The notes under the pieces: model-generated
The model's input: the letters and a program-made list of their open reading frames with translations, nothing else
The model's database searches: none
What the model was told of the DNA's origin: nothing
NCBI RefSeq assembly: GCF_900156175.1
Contig: NZ_FTMV01000004.1
Location: 296,791 to 360,790, forward strand
Direction of reading: 5' to 3'
Source of the DNA: Janthinobacterium sp. TND4EL3
GTDB taxonomy: Bacteria; Pseudomonadota; Gammaproteobacteria; Burkholderiales; Burkholderiaceae_D
DNA: 64,000 nucleotides
Translations under genes and position numbers: made by a program
In this document: positions 10,231 to 18,750 of the stretch, in pieces
Layout: each line of letters starts with the position of its first letter
Position numbering within the stretch: position 1 is the first letter of the stretch

Positions 10231-11924
10231 TGCCATCCGCAGCCGAAGCCACCGTGGCGATCGACCCTGCGCTGCTGCAGCGCGCGCGCGTCCTGTGCCG
10301 CCAATCGAAGCGCAGCCTGGTCGAGGAATTGCAGCAGCTGAGCGGCATCGAGGCGCGCGCCGTGGTGCGCGCACTGGCGCGCCCGTTCGGCCTGGCCGTG
10401 CTGGAAACGGCCGACATGCTGGCGTTGTCCCCCGCCTTCGACGTGCTGCCCCTGTCGCAGGCGCTGGCGCGCCACAGCGTGCTGCTGCGCGCCGCCGATG
10501 GCCAGCTGGTGGGCGTGATCGCCGACCCTTTTGATCTCGATCTGCAAACCTGGCTGAATGCGCGCGCGGGGCGGGGCGCCTTGAGCATCCGCCTGGCGCT
10601 GCAGGCCGACATCGGCGCCTACCTGTCGAAGCAGGAGGAATCGGCGCGCGCCGTCGACAGCCTGCTGCCCGGCGCCGCCAGCGATGCCCGGCGCGACGGC
10701 AAGACGGCGGCCGTGCTGTCGTTCGCCAGCGTGTCGGAAGCGGCCAGCCCCGCCGTCAAGCTGGTCAACTCGACCTTGTATGATGCGCTGAAGGCCGGCG
10801 CCTCGGACATCCACCTGGAAAGCACGGCCGGCGGCCTGGCCGTCAAATACCGCGTCGACGGCGTGCTCGATCACGCCACGGCCGTCAACGGCATCGAGGT
10901 GGCCGAACACATCATCTCGCGCCTGAAAGTGCTGGCCGAACTCGATATCGCCGAGCGCCGCGTGCCCCAGGACGGCAGCTTTCGCGTCGAGGCAGGCGGG
11001 CGCGAGATCGATTTGCGCGTCTCCATCATGCCCAGCATCCATGGCGAGGATGCCGTCATCCGCATCCTCGACAAGCGCGCCATGATCGAGGCCTACGGCG
11101 CGCTGACGCTCGAAGCGCTGGGCTTTGACGCGCCGTCGCTCGAAGCCCTGCGCGCGCTGGCGCAGGAAGCCTACGGCATGCTGCTCGTCACCGGCCCCAC
11201 GGGCTCGGGCAAGACGACCACCCTGTACGCGGCGCTGACGGAAATCCACAACGGGCGCGAAAAGATCATCACCATCGAAGACCCCGTCGAATACCAGCTG
11301 CCCGGCATCTTGCAGATACCCGTGAATGAAAAGAAGGGGCTGACCTTCGCCAAGGGCTTGCGCTCGATTTTGCGCCACGACCCCGATAAAATCATGGTGG
11401 GCGAGATCCGCGACCGCGAAACGGCGGAAATCGCCGTGCAGTCGGCCCTCACGGGCCACCTGGTGCTCACCACCGTGCATGCGAATAATGTGTTCGACGT
11501 GTTCGGCCGTTTTACCCATATGGGCATCGACCCGTATGCATTCGTCTCGGCCCTGAACGGCATCTGGGCGCAGCGCCTGATCCGCACCAACTGCCCCCAT
11601 TGCGCGGTGGAGTACACGCCGGACGACGCGGAGCTGGCCAGCGTGGGCCTGGCGCGCGCCGATGTTGATGCATATCAATTCAAGCAGGGCAAGGGTTGCG
11701 GCGACTGCCGCGGCACGGGCTACAAGGGGCGCCGCTCGATTGCCGAAATCCTCGTGCTGACCGATGAAATCCGCGAACTCATCGTCGATAAAAAGCCGAT
11801 CCGCCAGATCAAGGCGGCCGCGTATGCGAACGGCACGCGCAGCCTGCGCCTGGCGGCGCTGGAACTGGTCAGGCGGGGCGCCACCACCATCACGGAAATC
11901 AAGAGGGTCACCCTGCATGCGTAG
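10227..11924 (+). CDS. gspE: Type II secretion assembly ATPase GspE
   Basis: A 565-residue cytoplasmic ATPase of the GspE/PilB family. It has an N-terminal GspE/MshEN-like domain (about 1-150), a Walker A at 323-330 (GPTGSGKT, Lys329), an Asp box (IITIEDPVEYQ), a Walker B region (RHDPDKIMVGEIRD) and a His box (TGHLVLTTVHAN). Two CxxC pairs (CPHC and CGDC, about 35 residues apart) form the zinc-binding element typical of GspE. All catalytic elements are intact. No PilT-type retraction ATPase is near, which points to secretion or one-way assembly. The gene overlaps both neighbours. Confidence 0.94.
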   Translation: MMPSAAEATVAIDPALLQRARVLCRQSKRSLVEELQQLSGIEARAVVRALARPFGLAVLETADMLALSPAFDVLPLSQALARHSVLLRAADGQLVGVIADPFDLDLQTWLNARAGRGALSIRLALQADIGAYLSKQEESARAVDSLLPGAASDARRDGKTAAVLSFASVSEAASPAVKLVNSTLYDALKAGASDIHLESTAGGLAVKYRVDGVLDHATAVNGIEVAEHIISRLKVLAELDIAERRVPQDGSFRVEAGGREIDLRVSIMPSIHGEDAVIRILDKRAMIEAYGALTLEALGFDAPSLEALRALAQEAYGMLLVTGPTGSGKTTTLYAALTEIHNGREKIITIEDPVEYQLPGILQIPVNEKKGLTFAKGLRSILRHDPDKIMVGEIRDRETAEIAVQSALTGHLVLTTVHANNVFDVFGRFTHMGIDPYAFVSALNGIWAQRLIRTNCPHCAVEYTPDDAELASVGLARADVDAYQFKQGKGCGDCRGTGYKGRRSIAEILVLTDEIRELIVDKKPIRQIKAAAYANGTRSLRLAALELVRRGATTITEIKRVTLHA

Positions 11925-12750
11925 CGGTTTTGCGAAGTTGAGCCTGGGACAGGGGCTGCGCCTGGGCGTGGCGGCGGGCAGCGTCAGCCTGTGGCGCACC
12001 AGCCGCTGGCGCGCGCCCGCCTGGACGCCGCTGGGCGAGGCGGCGTATGCGCCAGGCCTCGATCTGCACGGCGATGTTGCTGCCCTGGGCCAGGCGCTGG
12101 AACAGGTTCTGCCAGCCGGCCAATACGCGGGCTGGCCCCTGTCCGTGGTGCTCGACGATGCTCTGGCGCGCCTGTGGCAGGTGGATCTGCCGCAAGGCGC
12201 CACGCGCCTGGCCGATATCGAGGCGGCCGCCGCGCTGCGCTTCCAGTCGCTGTACGGCGATGCGCCCGGACTGTGGCACAGCAGCAGCGCCTGGGATGCG
12301 CGCGCGCCATTCTGCTGCGCCGTGCCGCGCGCGCTGCTGGCGCAGCTGACCCGCGTGGCTGAAGCACGCAAGCTGGCCCTGATTTTCATTACGCCGCAAT
12401 TTGCGCGCCACTGGAACCGCTGGCATGGCGCCTTGAAGCCGGGCGCCTGGTTTGGCCAGCTGCAGGAAAACGCCTTGACCCTGGGCGTGCGGCACGCTGG
12501 CCGCCTGTGCGCCGTGCGCGCGCTGCCCGTGCCGCAGGATGCCGGCAGCGACTGGCTGGCGCAGACGCTGGCGCGCGAGGCGCTGCTGCAGGGCGTGTCC
12601 GCACCGGCGCTGCTGCAGCTGTGCGGCGCGCCGCCGCCCGCATGGCTGACGCCGGCGAAAGCGTTCCACTGCCAGGTTTTTTCCACGCCGGACGGGGAAG
12701 CCGCCTTGTCGCCGGCCGCCCGGCTGGCGCGCAGCGGAGGCCTGGCATGA
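11917..12750 (+). CDS. Type IV filament accessory protein in the PilM/GspL position (divergent)
   Basis: A 277-residue protein without a signal peptide or clear membrane segment. It occupies the position of PilM (or the GspL cytoplasmic domain), directly after the ATPase and before a PilN-like protein. The sequence itself does not show the usual actin-like ATP-binding motifs, so the family assignment is from position and general resemblance to MshI/GspL-type proteins. The ATG at 11917 is inside the end of gspE (8-base overlap) and is preferred over an upstream in-frame start at 11764. It ends in an ATGA overlap with the next gene. It likely forms part of the inner-membrane assembly complex. 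Confidence 0.6.
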   Translation: MRSGFAKLSLGQGLRLGVAAGSVSLWRTSRWRAPAWTPLGEAAYAPGLDLHGDVAALGQALEQVLPAGQYAGWPLSVVLDDALARLWQVDLPQGATRLADIEAAAALRFQSLYGDAPGLWHSSSAWDARAPFCCAVPRALLAQLTRVAEARKLALIFITPQFARHWNRWHGALKPGAWFGQLQENALTLGVRHAGRLCAVRALPVPQDAGSDWLAQTLAREALLQGVSAPALLQLCGAPPPAWLTPAKAFHCQVFSTPDGEAALSPAARLARSGGLA

Positions 12751-13295
12751 CCCGTCTCGACATCGATTTTGCGCCGCCAAACTGGCGCCGCAGCCTGCAC
12801 CGCGTGCCAGCGCAGGCGTGGTTCGCGGGCGCGCTGGGCATGGCCTTGATCGCCACGGCGGCGTTGGCCGGCAGCGCCGCGCTGCAGCGCCAGCAGGCAA
12901 GCGACGCGCGCTGGCTGCGCGCCCAGCAGCGCGTCGCGCAAGCCGCACTAGGACCGGCGCCGGTGGCGCAAGTGCCGATCGCGCCCGCGCAGGCGGCAGC
13001 CGTGAATGCGGCCATCCTGCAATTGAACCTGCCGTGGCGCGATCTGCAGGATGCGCTGGCCAGCGCCACGCCGCCCGCCATCGCGCTGCTGGCGCTGGAA
13101 CCGGACGCGCGCAAGCGCACCCTGAAGATCACGGCCGAAACGACGGGCAGCGACGCCATGGTGGCCTACATCGCGCAATTGAAGCGGCAGGAACTGTTCG
13201 GCGCCCGCGTGCAGCTGCTGCGCCATGAAATCAATGCGCTCGATCCGAACCAGCCCCTGCGCTTCCAGCTCGAAGCGCGTTGGGGTACGCCATGA
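12747..13295 (+). CDS. PilN-like inner-membrane assembly protein
   Basis: A 182-residue bitopic protein: a short cytoplasmic N-terminus beginning TRLDIDFAPPNWRR, a single membrane helix (about 27-48, GALGMALIATAALAGSAAL), a coiled region, and a periplasmic alpha/beta domain. PilN/MshI proteins start in the same way, with a short INLLPWR-like segment that binds PilM; FAPPNWR could be the counterpart. Gene order (after a PilM-like and before a PilO-like gene, with 4-base overlaps) supports this. Sequence similarity alone is weak. Confidence 0.6.
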   Translation: MTRLDIDFAPPNWRRSLHRVPAQAWFAGALGMALIATAALAGSAALQRQQASDARWLRAQQRVAQAALGPAPVAQVPIAPAQAAAVNAAILQLNLPWRDLQDALASATPPAIALLALEPDARKRTLKITAETTGSDAMVAYIAQLKRQELFGARVQLLRHEINALDPNQPLRFQLEARWGTP

Positions 13296-13876
13296 TGGCC
13301 ATCGACATCAACACCTGGCGCCTGCGCGCGCAGCTGCTGCTGCGCCGCCTGGGCGTGCCGGCCTGCCTGGCGGCGGCCTTGCTGTTGCTGGGCGTGGCCG
13401 CGTGTGCCTGGGCCTGGCAGCAGCGCGCCGTGGCGGCGCGGCTGGAAGCGCGTCCCTTGCCGCAGCCAGCGCCGGCCGTGGCGGCCCTGGCGCCGCCGGC
13501 GACGGCCGGCGAGAACCTGGCGCGCTTTTATGCCGTCCTGGGACAGCAGCGCCACGCGGAGCAGCAGGTCAAGCAGCTGTTCGACCTGGCCGCCAAGCAT
13601 GGCCTGGTGCTGGCGCAGGGCGAGTATAAAAGCGGCTACGACAAGGCCAGCAGGGTCGCCACGTACCAGGTGACCTTGCCGCTGAAGGGCAGTTACGCGG
13701 CCGTGTGGCAGTTCGCGCTGCAGGCCCTGCGCGCCATGCCCTTCGCCTCGCTCGACGAGCTCAGTTTTCGCCGCGAACAGATCGCCGACACGCAGCTTGA
13801 AGCGCGCCTGCGGCTGACCTTTTATCTGACCGATGCGCAGGCCGAGACGCCGGCGGATGGCGGAGGCGCGCCATGA
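13292..13876 (+). CDS. PilO/GspM-like inner-membrane assembly protein
   Basis: A 194-residue bitopic protein with a basic N-terminus, one membrane helix (about 22-45, VPACLAAALLLLGVAACAWAW), a Pro/Ala-rich linker and a periplasmic domain of about 110 residues of ferredoxin-like pattern (beta-alpha-beta). This is the layout of PilO and GspM, which pair with PilN/GspL. ATG at 13292 overlaps the stop of the PilN-like gene; ATG at 13295 is an equally possible start. The 3' end overlaps the next gene by 4 bases. Confidence 0.58.
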   Translation: MMAIDINTWRLRAQLLLRRLGVPACLAAALLLLGVAACAWAWQQRAVAARLEARPLPQPAPAVAALAPPATAGENLARFYAVLGQQRHAEQQVKQLFDLAAKHGLVLAQGEYKSGYDKASRVATYQVTLPLKGSYAAVWQFALQALRAMPFASLDELSFRREQIADTQLEARLRLTFYLTDAQAETPADGGGAP

Positions 13877-14391
13877 CGCCGCGCCATTGGCTGATGCTGG
13901 CCGGCGTGCTGGGCGCGGGCGCCTTGCTGCTGTTCGGCGAGCGCCAGCCCGTGGCCGAGGTGGCCGAAGCGGTGGAGCGGGCCGTCGCGCCCGCGCGTCA
14001 CGCCGCCGCCAGGCCCGCGACGGCGCAGCCGGCCATCCTGGCCCTGCTGCCGCGCAGCGAAGTGGCGGGCGAGGATGGCGACACCTTTGGCGGCGCCGAT
14101 GGCGTCTTCCACAGCCAGAACTGGAACCCGCCGCCGAAAATGGTGGCCGTCGCCGCGCCCCCGCCACCGCCGCCGATGGCGCCGCCGCTGCCCTTCGTCT
14201 ACCTGGGCAAAGCGGCCGCCGACGGCGCCTGGGAAGTGTTTTTGTCGCGCGCCGACAAGACCTATATCGTGCGCGCCAATACCGTCATCGATGGCGCCTA
14301 CAAGGTCGCGGCGATTGCGCCGCCCGTCATGACGCTCACCTACCTGCCGTTGAACCAGGTTCAGCAGCTCAACATTGGAGTTTCCGAGTGA
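13873..14391 (+). CDS. PilP/GspC-like periplasmic linker protein
   Basis: A 172-residue protein with an N-terminal membrane anchor (WLMLAGVLGAGALLLF), an Ala/Pro-rich linker with an eight-residue proline run near residue 100, and a small C-terminal beta domain (LPFVYLGKAAADG, VFLSRADKTYIVRANTVIDG, YKVAAIAPPVMTLTYLPL). The FVYLGK and TYLPL elements resemble the homology region of GspC and PilP, which contacts the secretin. The next gene encodes the secretin and starts 1 base into this stop codon, which fits that role. Confidence 0.62.
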   Translation: MTPRHWLMLAGVLGAGALLLFGERQPVAEVAEAVERAVAPARHAAARPATAQPAILALLPRSEVAGEDGDTFGGADGVFHSQNWNPPPKMVAVAAPPPPPPMAPPLPFVYLGKAAADGAWEVFLSRADKTYIVRANTVIDGAYKVAAIAPPVMTLTYLPLNQVQQLNIGVSE

Positions 14392-16433
14392 TGCCTCGTT
14401 CCTTTTCACCGGCGCCGTTGCTGGCGCTGCTGCTACTGCTGTCCGGCTGCGCAGGGCAGCAGGCTTACCGCGACGGGCGCGAGCTGATTGCGCAAAACCG
14501 GGTGCCGGCCGGCCTGCAGAAATTGCAGGAAGCGCTGCAGCAGGACCCCGGCAACGCGCAGTACCGCAGCGCGTATCTGCAGGCGCGCGAACGGGCCACC
14601 AGCACCGGCCTGCAGCAGGCCGAGCGACAGGCGCAGGCGGGGCAGGGCGAGCTGGCGCGCGCCTCCTTTCTCGGCGTGCTCGAGATCGATGCGCAGAACG
14701 AACGCGCCAGCAGCGGCTTGCGCGCGCTTGAGCGCGAGCAGCGCCAGGGGAAAATGCTGGCCGAGGCACGCGCGGCGTTTGAGGCAAAACAATACGATCC
14801 GGCGCGCCAGCGCCTGAACGCCATCCTTGCCGAGCAGCCGAACCATGCGGGCGCGCGCGCGCTGCTGCGTGAGGTCGATGAAAAGACGGCGCCGCCCATC
14901 GTCGAATCGGGCCTGGCCAAATCGTACAAGCAGCCGATCACGATCGAGTTCCGCGACGCCCCGTTAAAACAGGTGTTTGAGCTGATCGCGCGCCGCTCGG
15001 GCCTCAATTTCGTCTTCGACAAGGACGTCAAGGCGGACGCGAAAACGTCGATCTTCCTGAAGAACAGCACGGTGGAATCGGCCATCTACTTCCTGCTGGT
15101 GACGAACCAGCTGGAACAGCAGGTGATGGATGCGAACACGATCTTGATCTATCCCAATGTGGCGGCGAAGCTGAAGGAATACCAGGAAGTGCTGGTGAAA
15201 ACCTTCTTCCTGGCCAATGCCGACGCCAAGCAGGTGGCCAACACGCTCAAGACCATCTTGAAGACGCGCGACGTGGTGGCCGATGAAAAGCTCAACCTCG
15301 TCATCGTGCGCGACACGCCCGAGGCGATCCGCCTGGCCGAGCGCCTGATCGCGCTGCAGGACGTACCGGAAGCGGAAGTGGTGCTGGAGCTGGAAATCCT
15401 CGAAGTCAAGCGCAGCCGCCTGCTGGAACTGGGCGTGGCCTGGCCGTCGAGCCTGACCCTGACGCCTCTGAGCACCTCGGGCGGGATCGGGCTGACCATC
15501 AATGATTTGAATAATCTGAACCAGCGCAGCATCGGCGTGAGCAACCTGGCCGTGACGGCGAACGTCAACAAGACGGATGGCGACGCGAATATCCTGGCCA
15601 ACCCGCGCATCCGCGTGCGTAACCGCGAAAAGGCGAAATTCGTCATCGGCGACAGGGTGCCCGTGGTGACCACCACCATTTCGCCGGGCACGGGCGGCTT
15701 CGCTTCCGAGTCGATCAGCTACCTGGACGTGGGCCTGACGGTGAACGCCGAACCGACCATCTATTTGAACAATGAAGTGGGCATCCGCATTTCGCTGGAA
15801 GTGAGCAACCTGGGGGCGGCCACCACCACCCGCAGCGGCTCGACCCTGTACCAGATCGGCACGCGCCAGGCCTCGACCATGCTGCAGCTGAAGGATGGCG
15901 AAAACCAGGTGCTGGCGGGCCTGATCAACAATGAGGAGCGCAGCTCGGGCAACAAGGTGCCGGGCCTGGGCGACATACCCGTGCTGGGACGGCTGTTCGG
16001 CAGCAGCAAGGACGACAGCCAGAAGACGGAAATCGTGCTGTCGGTCACGCCGCACCTGGTGCGCACGGTGCAGCGCCCGGAAGCGAAGGAATCGGAATTC
16101 TCGGCCGGCACGGAAGGCAGCTTCCGCCGCCGTCCCGACATGGCGGCCAAGGCGCCCACGCAGATGCCGGGCACGGTCATCGTGCGTTCCGGCCCGTCCG
16201 CCGTCGGCATGCAGCCGGCGCCGCCGCAGCCGCTGATGACGCCCGGACAGCTGCCGCCGATCTTGCCACAGGCATTGCCGCAGACGGTGCCCGCGCCGGA
16301 GGTGGCGCCCTCGCCCGAGCCGGCCGCGTCGCCCTTGCCGATATCGTCGGGCCAGCCCGTGCCGCTGCAGGCGTCGCCCTTGCCGCTGTCGTCGAGCCAG
16401 CCGGTGCCCGTGGTGCCGCCGCCCGCCAAATGA
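14391..16433 (+). CDS. Secretin (GspD/PilQ/MshL family) lipoprotein with N-terminal TPR-like region
   Basis: A 680-residue outer-membrane secretin. It has a lipoprotein signal (LLLLLSGC, Cys20), a helical TPR-like region (about 25-165), an STN/N0 domain (about 175-245, [20 protein letters not shown]), an N1 domain (about 265-335), and the secretin pore domain (about 345-570) with [22 protein letters not shown] and [14 protein letters not shown]. The C-terminal 110 residues are Pro/Ser-rich and include the near repeat [12 protein letters not shown] / [12 protein letters not shown]. This order of TPR region, STN and secretin is seen in MshL-like and some Burkholderiales GspD proteins. It would form the outer-membrane channel of the system. 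It overlaps the upstream and downstream genes. Confidence 0.88.
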   Translation: MPRSFSPAPLLALLLLLSGCAGQQAYRDGRELIAQNRVPAGLQKLQEALQQDPGNAQYRSAYLQARERATSTGLQQAERQAQAGQGELARASFLGVLEIDAQNERASSGLRALEREQRQGKMLAEARAAFEAKQYDPARQRLNAILAEQPNHAGARALLREVDEKTAPPIVESGLAKSYKQPITIEFRDAPLKQVFELIARRSGLNFVFDKDVKADAKTSIFLKNSTVESAIYFLLVTNQLEQQVMDANTILIYPNVAAKLKEYQEVLVKTFFLANADAKQVANTLKTILKTRDVVADEKLNLVIVRDTPEAIRLAERLIALQDVPEAEVVLELEILEVKRSRLLELGVAWPSSLTLTPLSTSGGIGLTINDLNNLNQRSIGVSNLAVTANVNKTDGDANILANPRIRVRNREKAKFVIGDRVPVVTTTISPGTGGFASESISYLDVGLTVNAEPTIYLNNEVGIRISLEVSNLGAATTTRSGSTLYQIGTRQASTMLQLKDGENQVLAGLINNEERSSGNKVPGLGDIPVLGRLFGSSKDDSQKTEIVLSVTPHLVRTVQRPEAKESEFSAGTEGSFRRRPDMAAKAPTQMPGTVIVRSGPSAVGMQPAPPQPLMTPGQLPPILPQALPQTVPAPEVAPSPEPAASPLPISSGQPVPLQASPLPLSSSQPVPVVPPPAK

Positions 16434-16921
16434 GAGCGGCGCATGCACGCAGAGGGCAGGGCGCCTTCACCCTGATCGAACTGCTGGTGACCCTGGCCAT
16501 CCTGGGCGTGCTGGCCACCCTGGTGATCCCCGTCACGCAGGTGACGGTGCAGCGGCGCCAGGAGCAGGAATTGCGGCGCGCGCTGCGCGAGATCCGCCAG
16601 GGGCTCGACGCCTACAAGCGGGCCGGCGACGAAGGGCGCATCCTGCGCGCGCCCGACGCCAGCGGTTATCCGAAAAGCCTGGAACTGCTGGTCGAGGGCG
16701 TGGCGGACCAGCGCAGCCCGAAGCGCAGCAAGCTGTTCTTCCTGCGCCGCGTGCCGCGCGACCCGTTCAACGCAGACGCGGGCCTGAGCGATGCGCAAAC
16801 CTGGGGCAAGCGCAGCTACGCCAGCGAGGCGGCCGAGCCGCGCGAAGGCGACGATGTGTACGATGTGTACTCGACTTCCAGCAAGACCGGCCTGAACAAC
16901 GTGCCTTACCGACTATGGTGA
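16430..16921 (+). CDS. Type II secretion prepilin-like protein (minor pseudopilin)
   Basis: A 163-residue prepilin-like protein. The leader has a short basic start and ends in GQGA, followed by [19 protein letters not shown] with Glu at mature position 5. Alanine, not glycine, precedes the Phe, an unusual but tolerated residue at the peptidase site. The C-terminal part has a GspG-like core ([39 protein letters not shown]). It probably acts as a minor subunit. It overlaps the secretin gene by 4 bases. Confidence 0.85.
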   Translation: MRAAHARRGQGAFTLIELLVTLAILGVLATLVIPVTQVTVQRRQEQELRRALREIRQGLDAYKRAGDEGRILRAPDASGYPKSLELLVEGVADQRSPKRSKLFFLRRVPRDPFNADAGLSDAQTWGKRSYASEAAEPREGDDVYDVYSTSSKTGLNNVPYRLW

Positions 16922-16924
16922 ACC

Positions 16925-17311
16925 ATGGCTGTGCATAAGCGCCGCGCGCGCGGCTTTACCCTGATCGAACTGCTGGTGGTGCTGGGCATCGTGGCGCTGC
17001 TGCTGACCCTGGCCGTGCCCCGCTACTTTCCCAGCCTCGACAAAGCGAAGGAAACCGTGCTGGCGGATAACCTGCGCAATCTGCGCACGACCATCGACCA
17101 GTTCCACGGCGATACGGGCCGCTATCCCGATTCCCTGGAGCAACTGGTGGACAAGAAATACCTGCGCGCCATGCCCGTCGACCCCATCACGGACAGCGAC
17201 GCCAGCTGGATCATCGTGCCGCCGCCCGACGACACGCCGGGCCAGGTGTACGACGTGAAAAGCGGCGCGCCCGGCAAGGACCGCAGCGGCACGCCGTTCG
17301 CCGACTGGTAG
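16925..17311 (+). CDS. Type II secretion prepilin-like protein (GspG-like)
   Basis: A 128-residue prepilin-like protein with a leader ending in RARG, then [21 protein letters not shown] (Glu5 present). The core has the GspG pattern HGDTGRYPDSLEQLVDKKYL, MPVDPITDSDASW and PGQVYDVKSGA. It is shorter than gspG at 8546 and lacks its calcium-site end. It follows the previous pseudopilin after 3 bases, and the next gene begins almost at once. Confidence 0.87.
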   Translation: MAVHKRRARGFTLIELLVVLGIVALLLTLAVPRYFPSLDKAKETVLADNLRNLRTTIDQFHGDTGRYPDSLEQLVDKKYLRAMPVDPITDSDASWIIVPPPDDTPGQVYDVKSGAPGKDRSGTPFADW

Positions 17312-17316
17312 TGGCC

Positions 17317-17982
17317 ATGTACCGTTCTGCGCGCCGCCAGCGCGGCTTCACTTACCTGGGCCTGATCATTCTGGTGGCCATCCTGGGCCTGGTAGGGGCG
17401 GCCGGGCTGAAGATGGGCTCCTTGCTGCAGCGCCAGGCGGCCGAGCAGGCATTGCTCGACATCGGCGCGCAGTTTTCCGACGCCCTGTACAGCTATGCGG
17501 CCGCCACGCCGCCGGGCCAGCCGCAACAGCCGCCGGATCTGGCCGCCCTGCTGCGCGATCCCCGCTTTCCCCAAGTGCGCCGGCATCTGCGCAAGCTGTT
17601 CGCCGACCCCATCACGGGGCGCGCCGAGTGGGGCTTGCTGTACCAGCCCGGCGGCAAGGGCATCATCGGCGTACACAGCCTGTCGCAGGCGGCGCCATTA
17701 AAGATTGGCAACTTCGACGCCCGTTACGCCGGTTTTGAAGGCAAGGCGCATTTCTCGGAATGGCGCTTCATGGCCGATGCCCACCCGCCATCCGGGCAGT
17801 TTGCGGCACCGGCAGCCATGCCTGCAGGCGATGAGGCTGACATCGCGCCCCGCCTCCCGGCATCGCCGTTGTTTTCCCGTCCTGTTACTCCACCGCAAGA
17901 ACAGGCGCCACTGGAGCCCGAGGCAGAGCCTGCGCCGCAAAATCCTGATGAAAACACCGCCGAATCGATAGTTTTACCGTAA
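17317..17982 (+). CDS. Prepilin-like protein with Gly at position 5 (tip-type minor pseudopilin)
   Basis: A 221-residue protein. The leader ends in RQRG and is followed by FTYLGLIILVAILGLVGAAG. Mature position 5 is Gly instead of the conserved Glu. Loss of Glu5 is characteristic of the tip subunit GspK, which needs no salt bridge to a subunit above it, so a tip role is inferred. The C-terminal 70 residues are Pro/Glu-rich. The ATG at 17317 is used; a GTG at 17311 overlaps the previous stop. It is the last gene of the filament cluster. Confidence 0.8.
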   Translation: MYRSARRQRGFTYLGLIILVAILGLVGAAGLKMGSLLQRQAAEQALLDIGAQFSDALYSYAAATPPGQPQQPPDLAALLRDPRFPQVRRHLRKLFADPITGRAEWGLLYQPGGKGIIGVHSLSQAAPLKIGNFDARYAGFEGKAHFSEWRFMADAHPPSGQFAAPAAMPAGDEADIAPRLPASPLFSRPVTPPQEQAPLEPEAEPAPQNPDENTAESIVLP

Positions 17983-18162
17983 AGCACGATAAAAATAGAT
18001 GCATGCTCTAGTAACTATTATCTTCTGGAAATTCATAGATGGTGGCAAATATTACATTCCGAAAATAGTTATTTTAAGCGAAACTTAGATAAAATATTTA
18101 TAAGTAATTTGATGCAATTATGCTACCATCCTGTTCAGTACTTTCGGTACTAAAACTATTGG

Positions 18163-18177
18163 TGGCCTGCGCATTGC
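18163..18177 (+). promoter_or_regulatory. Sigma-54-type (-24/-12) promoter before a PEP-CTERM gene
   Basis: TGGC at 18163-18166, then 7 bases, then TTGC at 18174-18177, which matches the TGGCAC-N5-TTGC spacing exactly. It lies 31 bases before the start codon of a PEP-CTERM gene. PEP-CTERM genes in related bacteria are known to depend on RpoN with the PrsK/PrsR system. A 5-bp inverted repeat (AGTAC-TTTCG-GTACT) lies at 18137-18151. The AT-rich stretch 17990-18135 upstream could hold activator sites. Confidence 0.65.
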
Positions 18178-18207
18178 AGCCATAAATTACTTTTTAAGGG
18201 ATAAACT

Positions 18208-18690
18208 ATGAAATTGAAATTTATCGCTGCAGGCATTCTGGCAGCAGCATCGTTCAGCGCGTCGGCAGGCGATCAAGTCCTGGACATTACGGCTGACGGC
18301 AATGTCCACACCTTCAACGCCGTTGTTGGCGATGGCATCCTTTCCGGTGGCCTGGACGAGATCATTCTGAACGGCCTGGGCGCCGGCAAGTACAACATCG
18401 GCTTGTCGATCACCGGCCAGAAGCTGACGTTCAATGCGTTGACATCGAACCTGAACAACCAGCTGGGCGAAGCATTCTCGGCTGGTGGCCTGAAGTTCTT
18501 CGGCGTGGAATACAGCGGTGTTGGTCCCTTCAAGCTGCAATTGTTCGGTGATGCATTGGCTGGCGCCAACTACACCGGCACCTACACCGTGTCTGCAGTG
18601 CCAGAACCAGCAACCTATGGCATGTTGCTGGGTGGCTTGGGCCTGCTGGGCTTCATGGCACGTCGCCGCGCCGCAAAAAAAGCAGCCTGA
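18208..18690 (+). CDS. PEP-CTERM sorting-signal protein (FxDxF-like)
   Basis: A 160-residue secreted protein with a signal peptide (KLKFIAAGILAAASFSASA) and the sorting tail VPEPATYGMLLGGLGLLGF followed by the basic ARRRAAKKAA. The body of about 100 residues is beta-rich with a repeated F/Y-x-x-x-L pattern, without enzyme motifs. The start has a TTAAGGG ribosome site. Codon use is less GC-rich than in neighbouring genes, suggesting high expression. It has its own promoter and a strong terminator, so it forms a single-gene unit. Confidence 0.9.
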   Translation: MKLKFIAAGILAAASFSASAGDQVLDITADGNVHTFNAVVGDGILSGGLDEIILNGLGAGKYNIGLSITGQKLTFNALTSNLNNQLGEAFSAGGLKFFGVEYSGVGPFKLQLFGDALAGANYTGTYTVSAVPEPATYGMLLGGLGLLGFMARRRAAKKAA

Positions 18691-18712
18691 TACGGCGGCC
18701 AGGTGCAATTAT

Positions 18713-18738
18713 AAACCCGCTTCGGCGGGTTTTTTTTC
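18713..18738 (+). terminator. Rho-independent terminator of the PEP-CTERM gene
   Basis: AAACCCGC and GCGGGTTT pair around a TTCG tetraloop and are followed by a run of T. Confidence 0.93.
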
Positions 18739-18750
18739 GTCTATCGTGAG

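Noticed and set aside
10086..12941. 951-codon minus-strand open frame opposite gspE and its neighbours
   Set aside because: It crosses several clear genes, has low-complexity composition and shows no domain.
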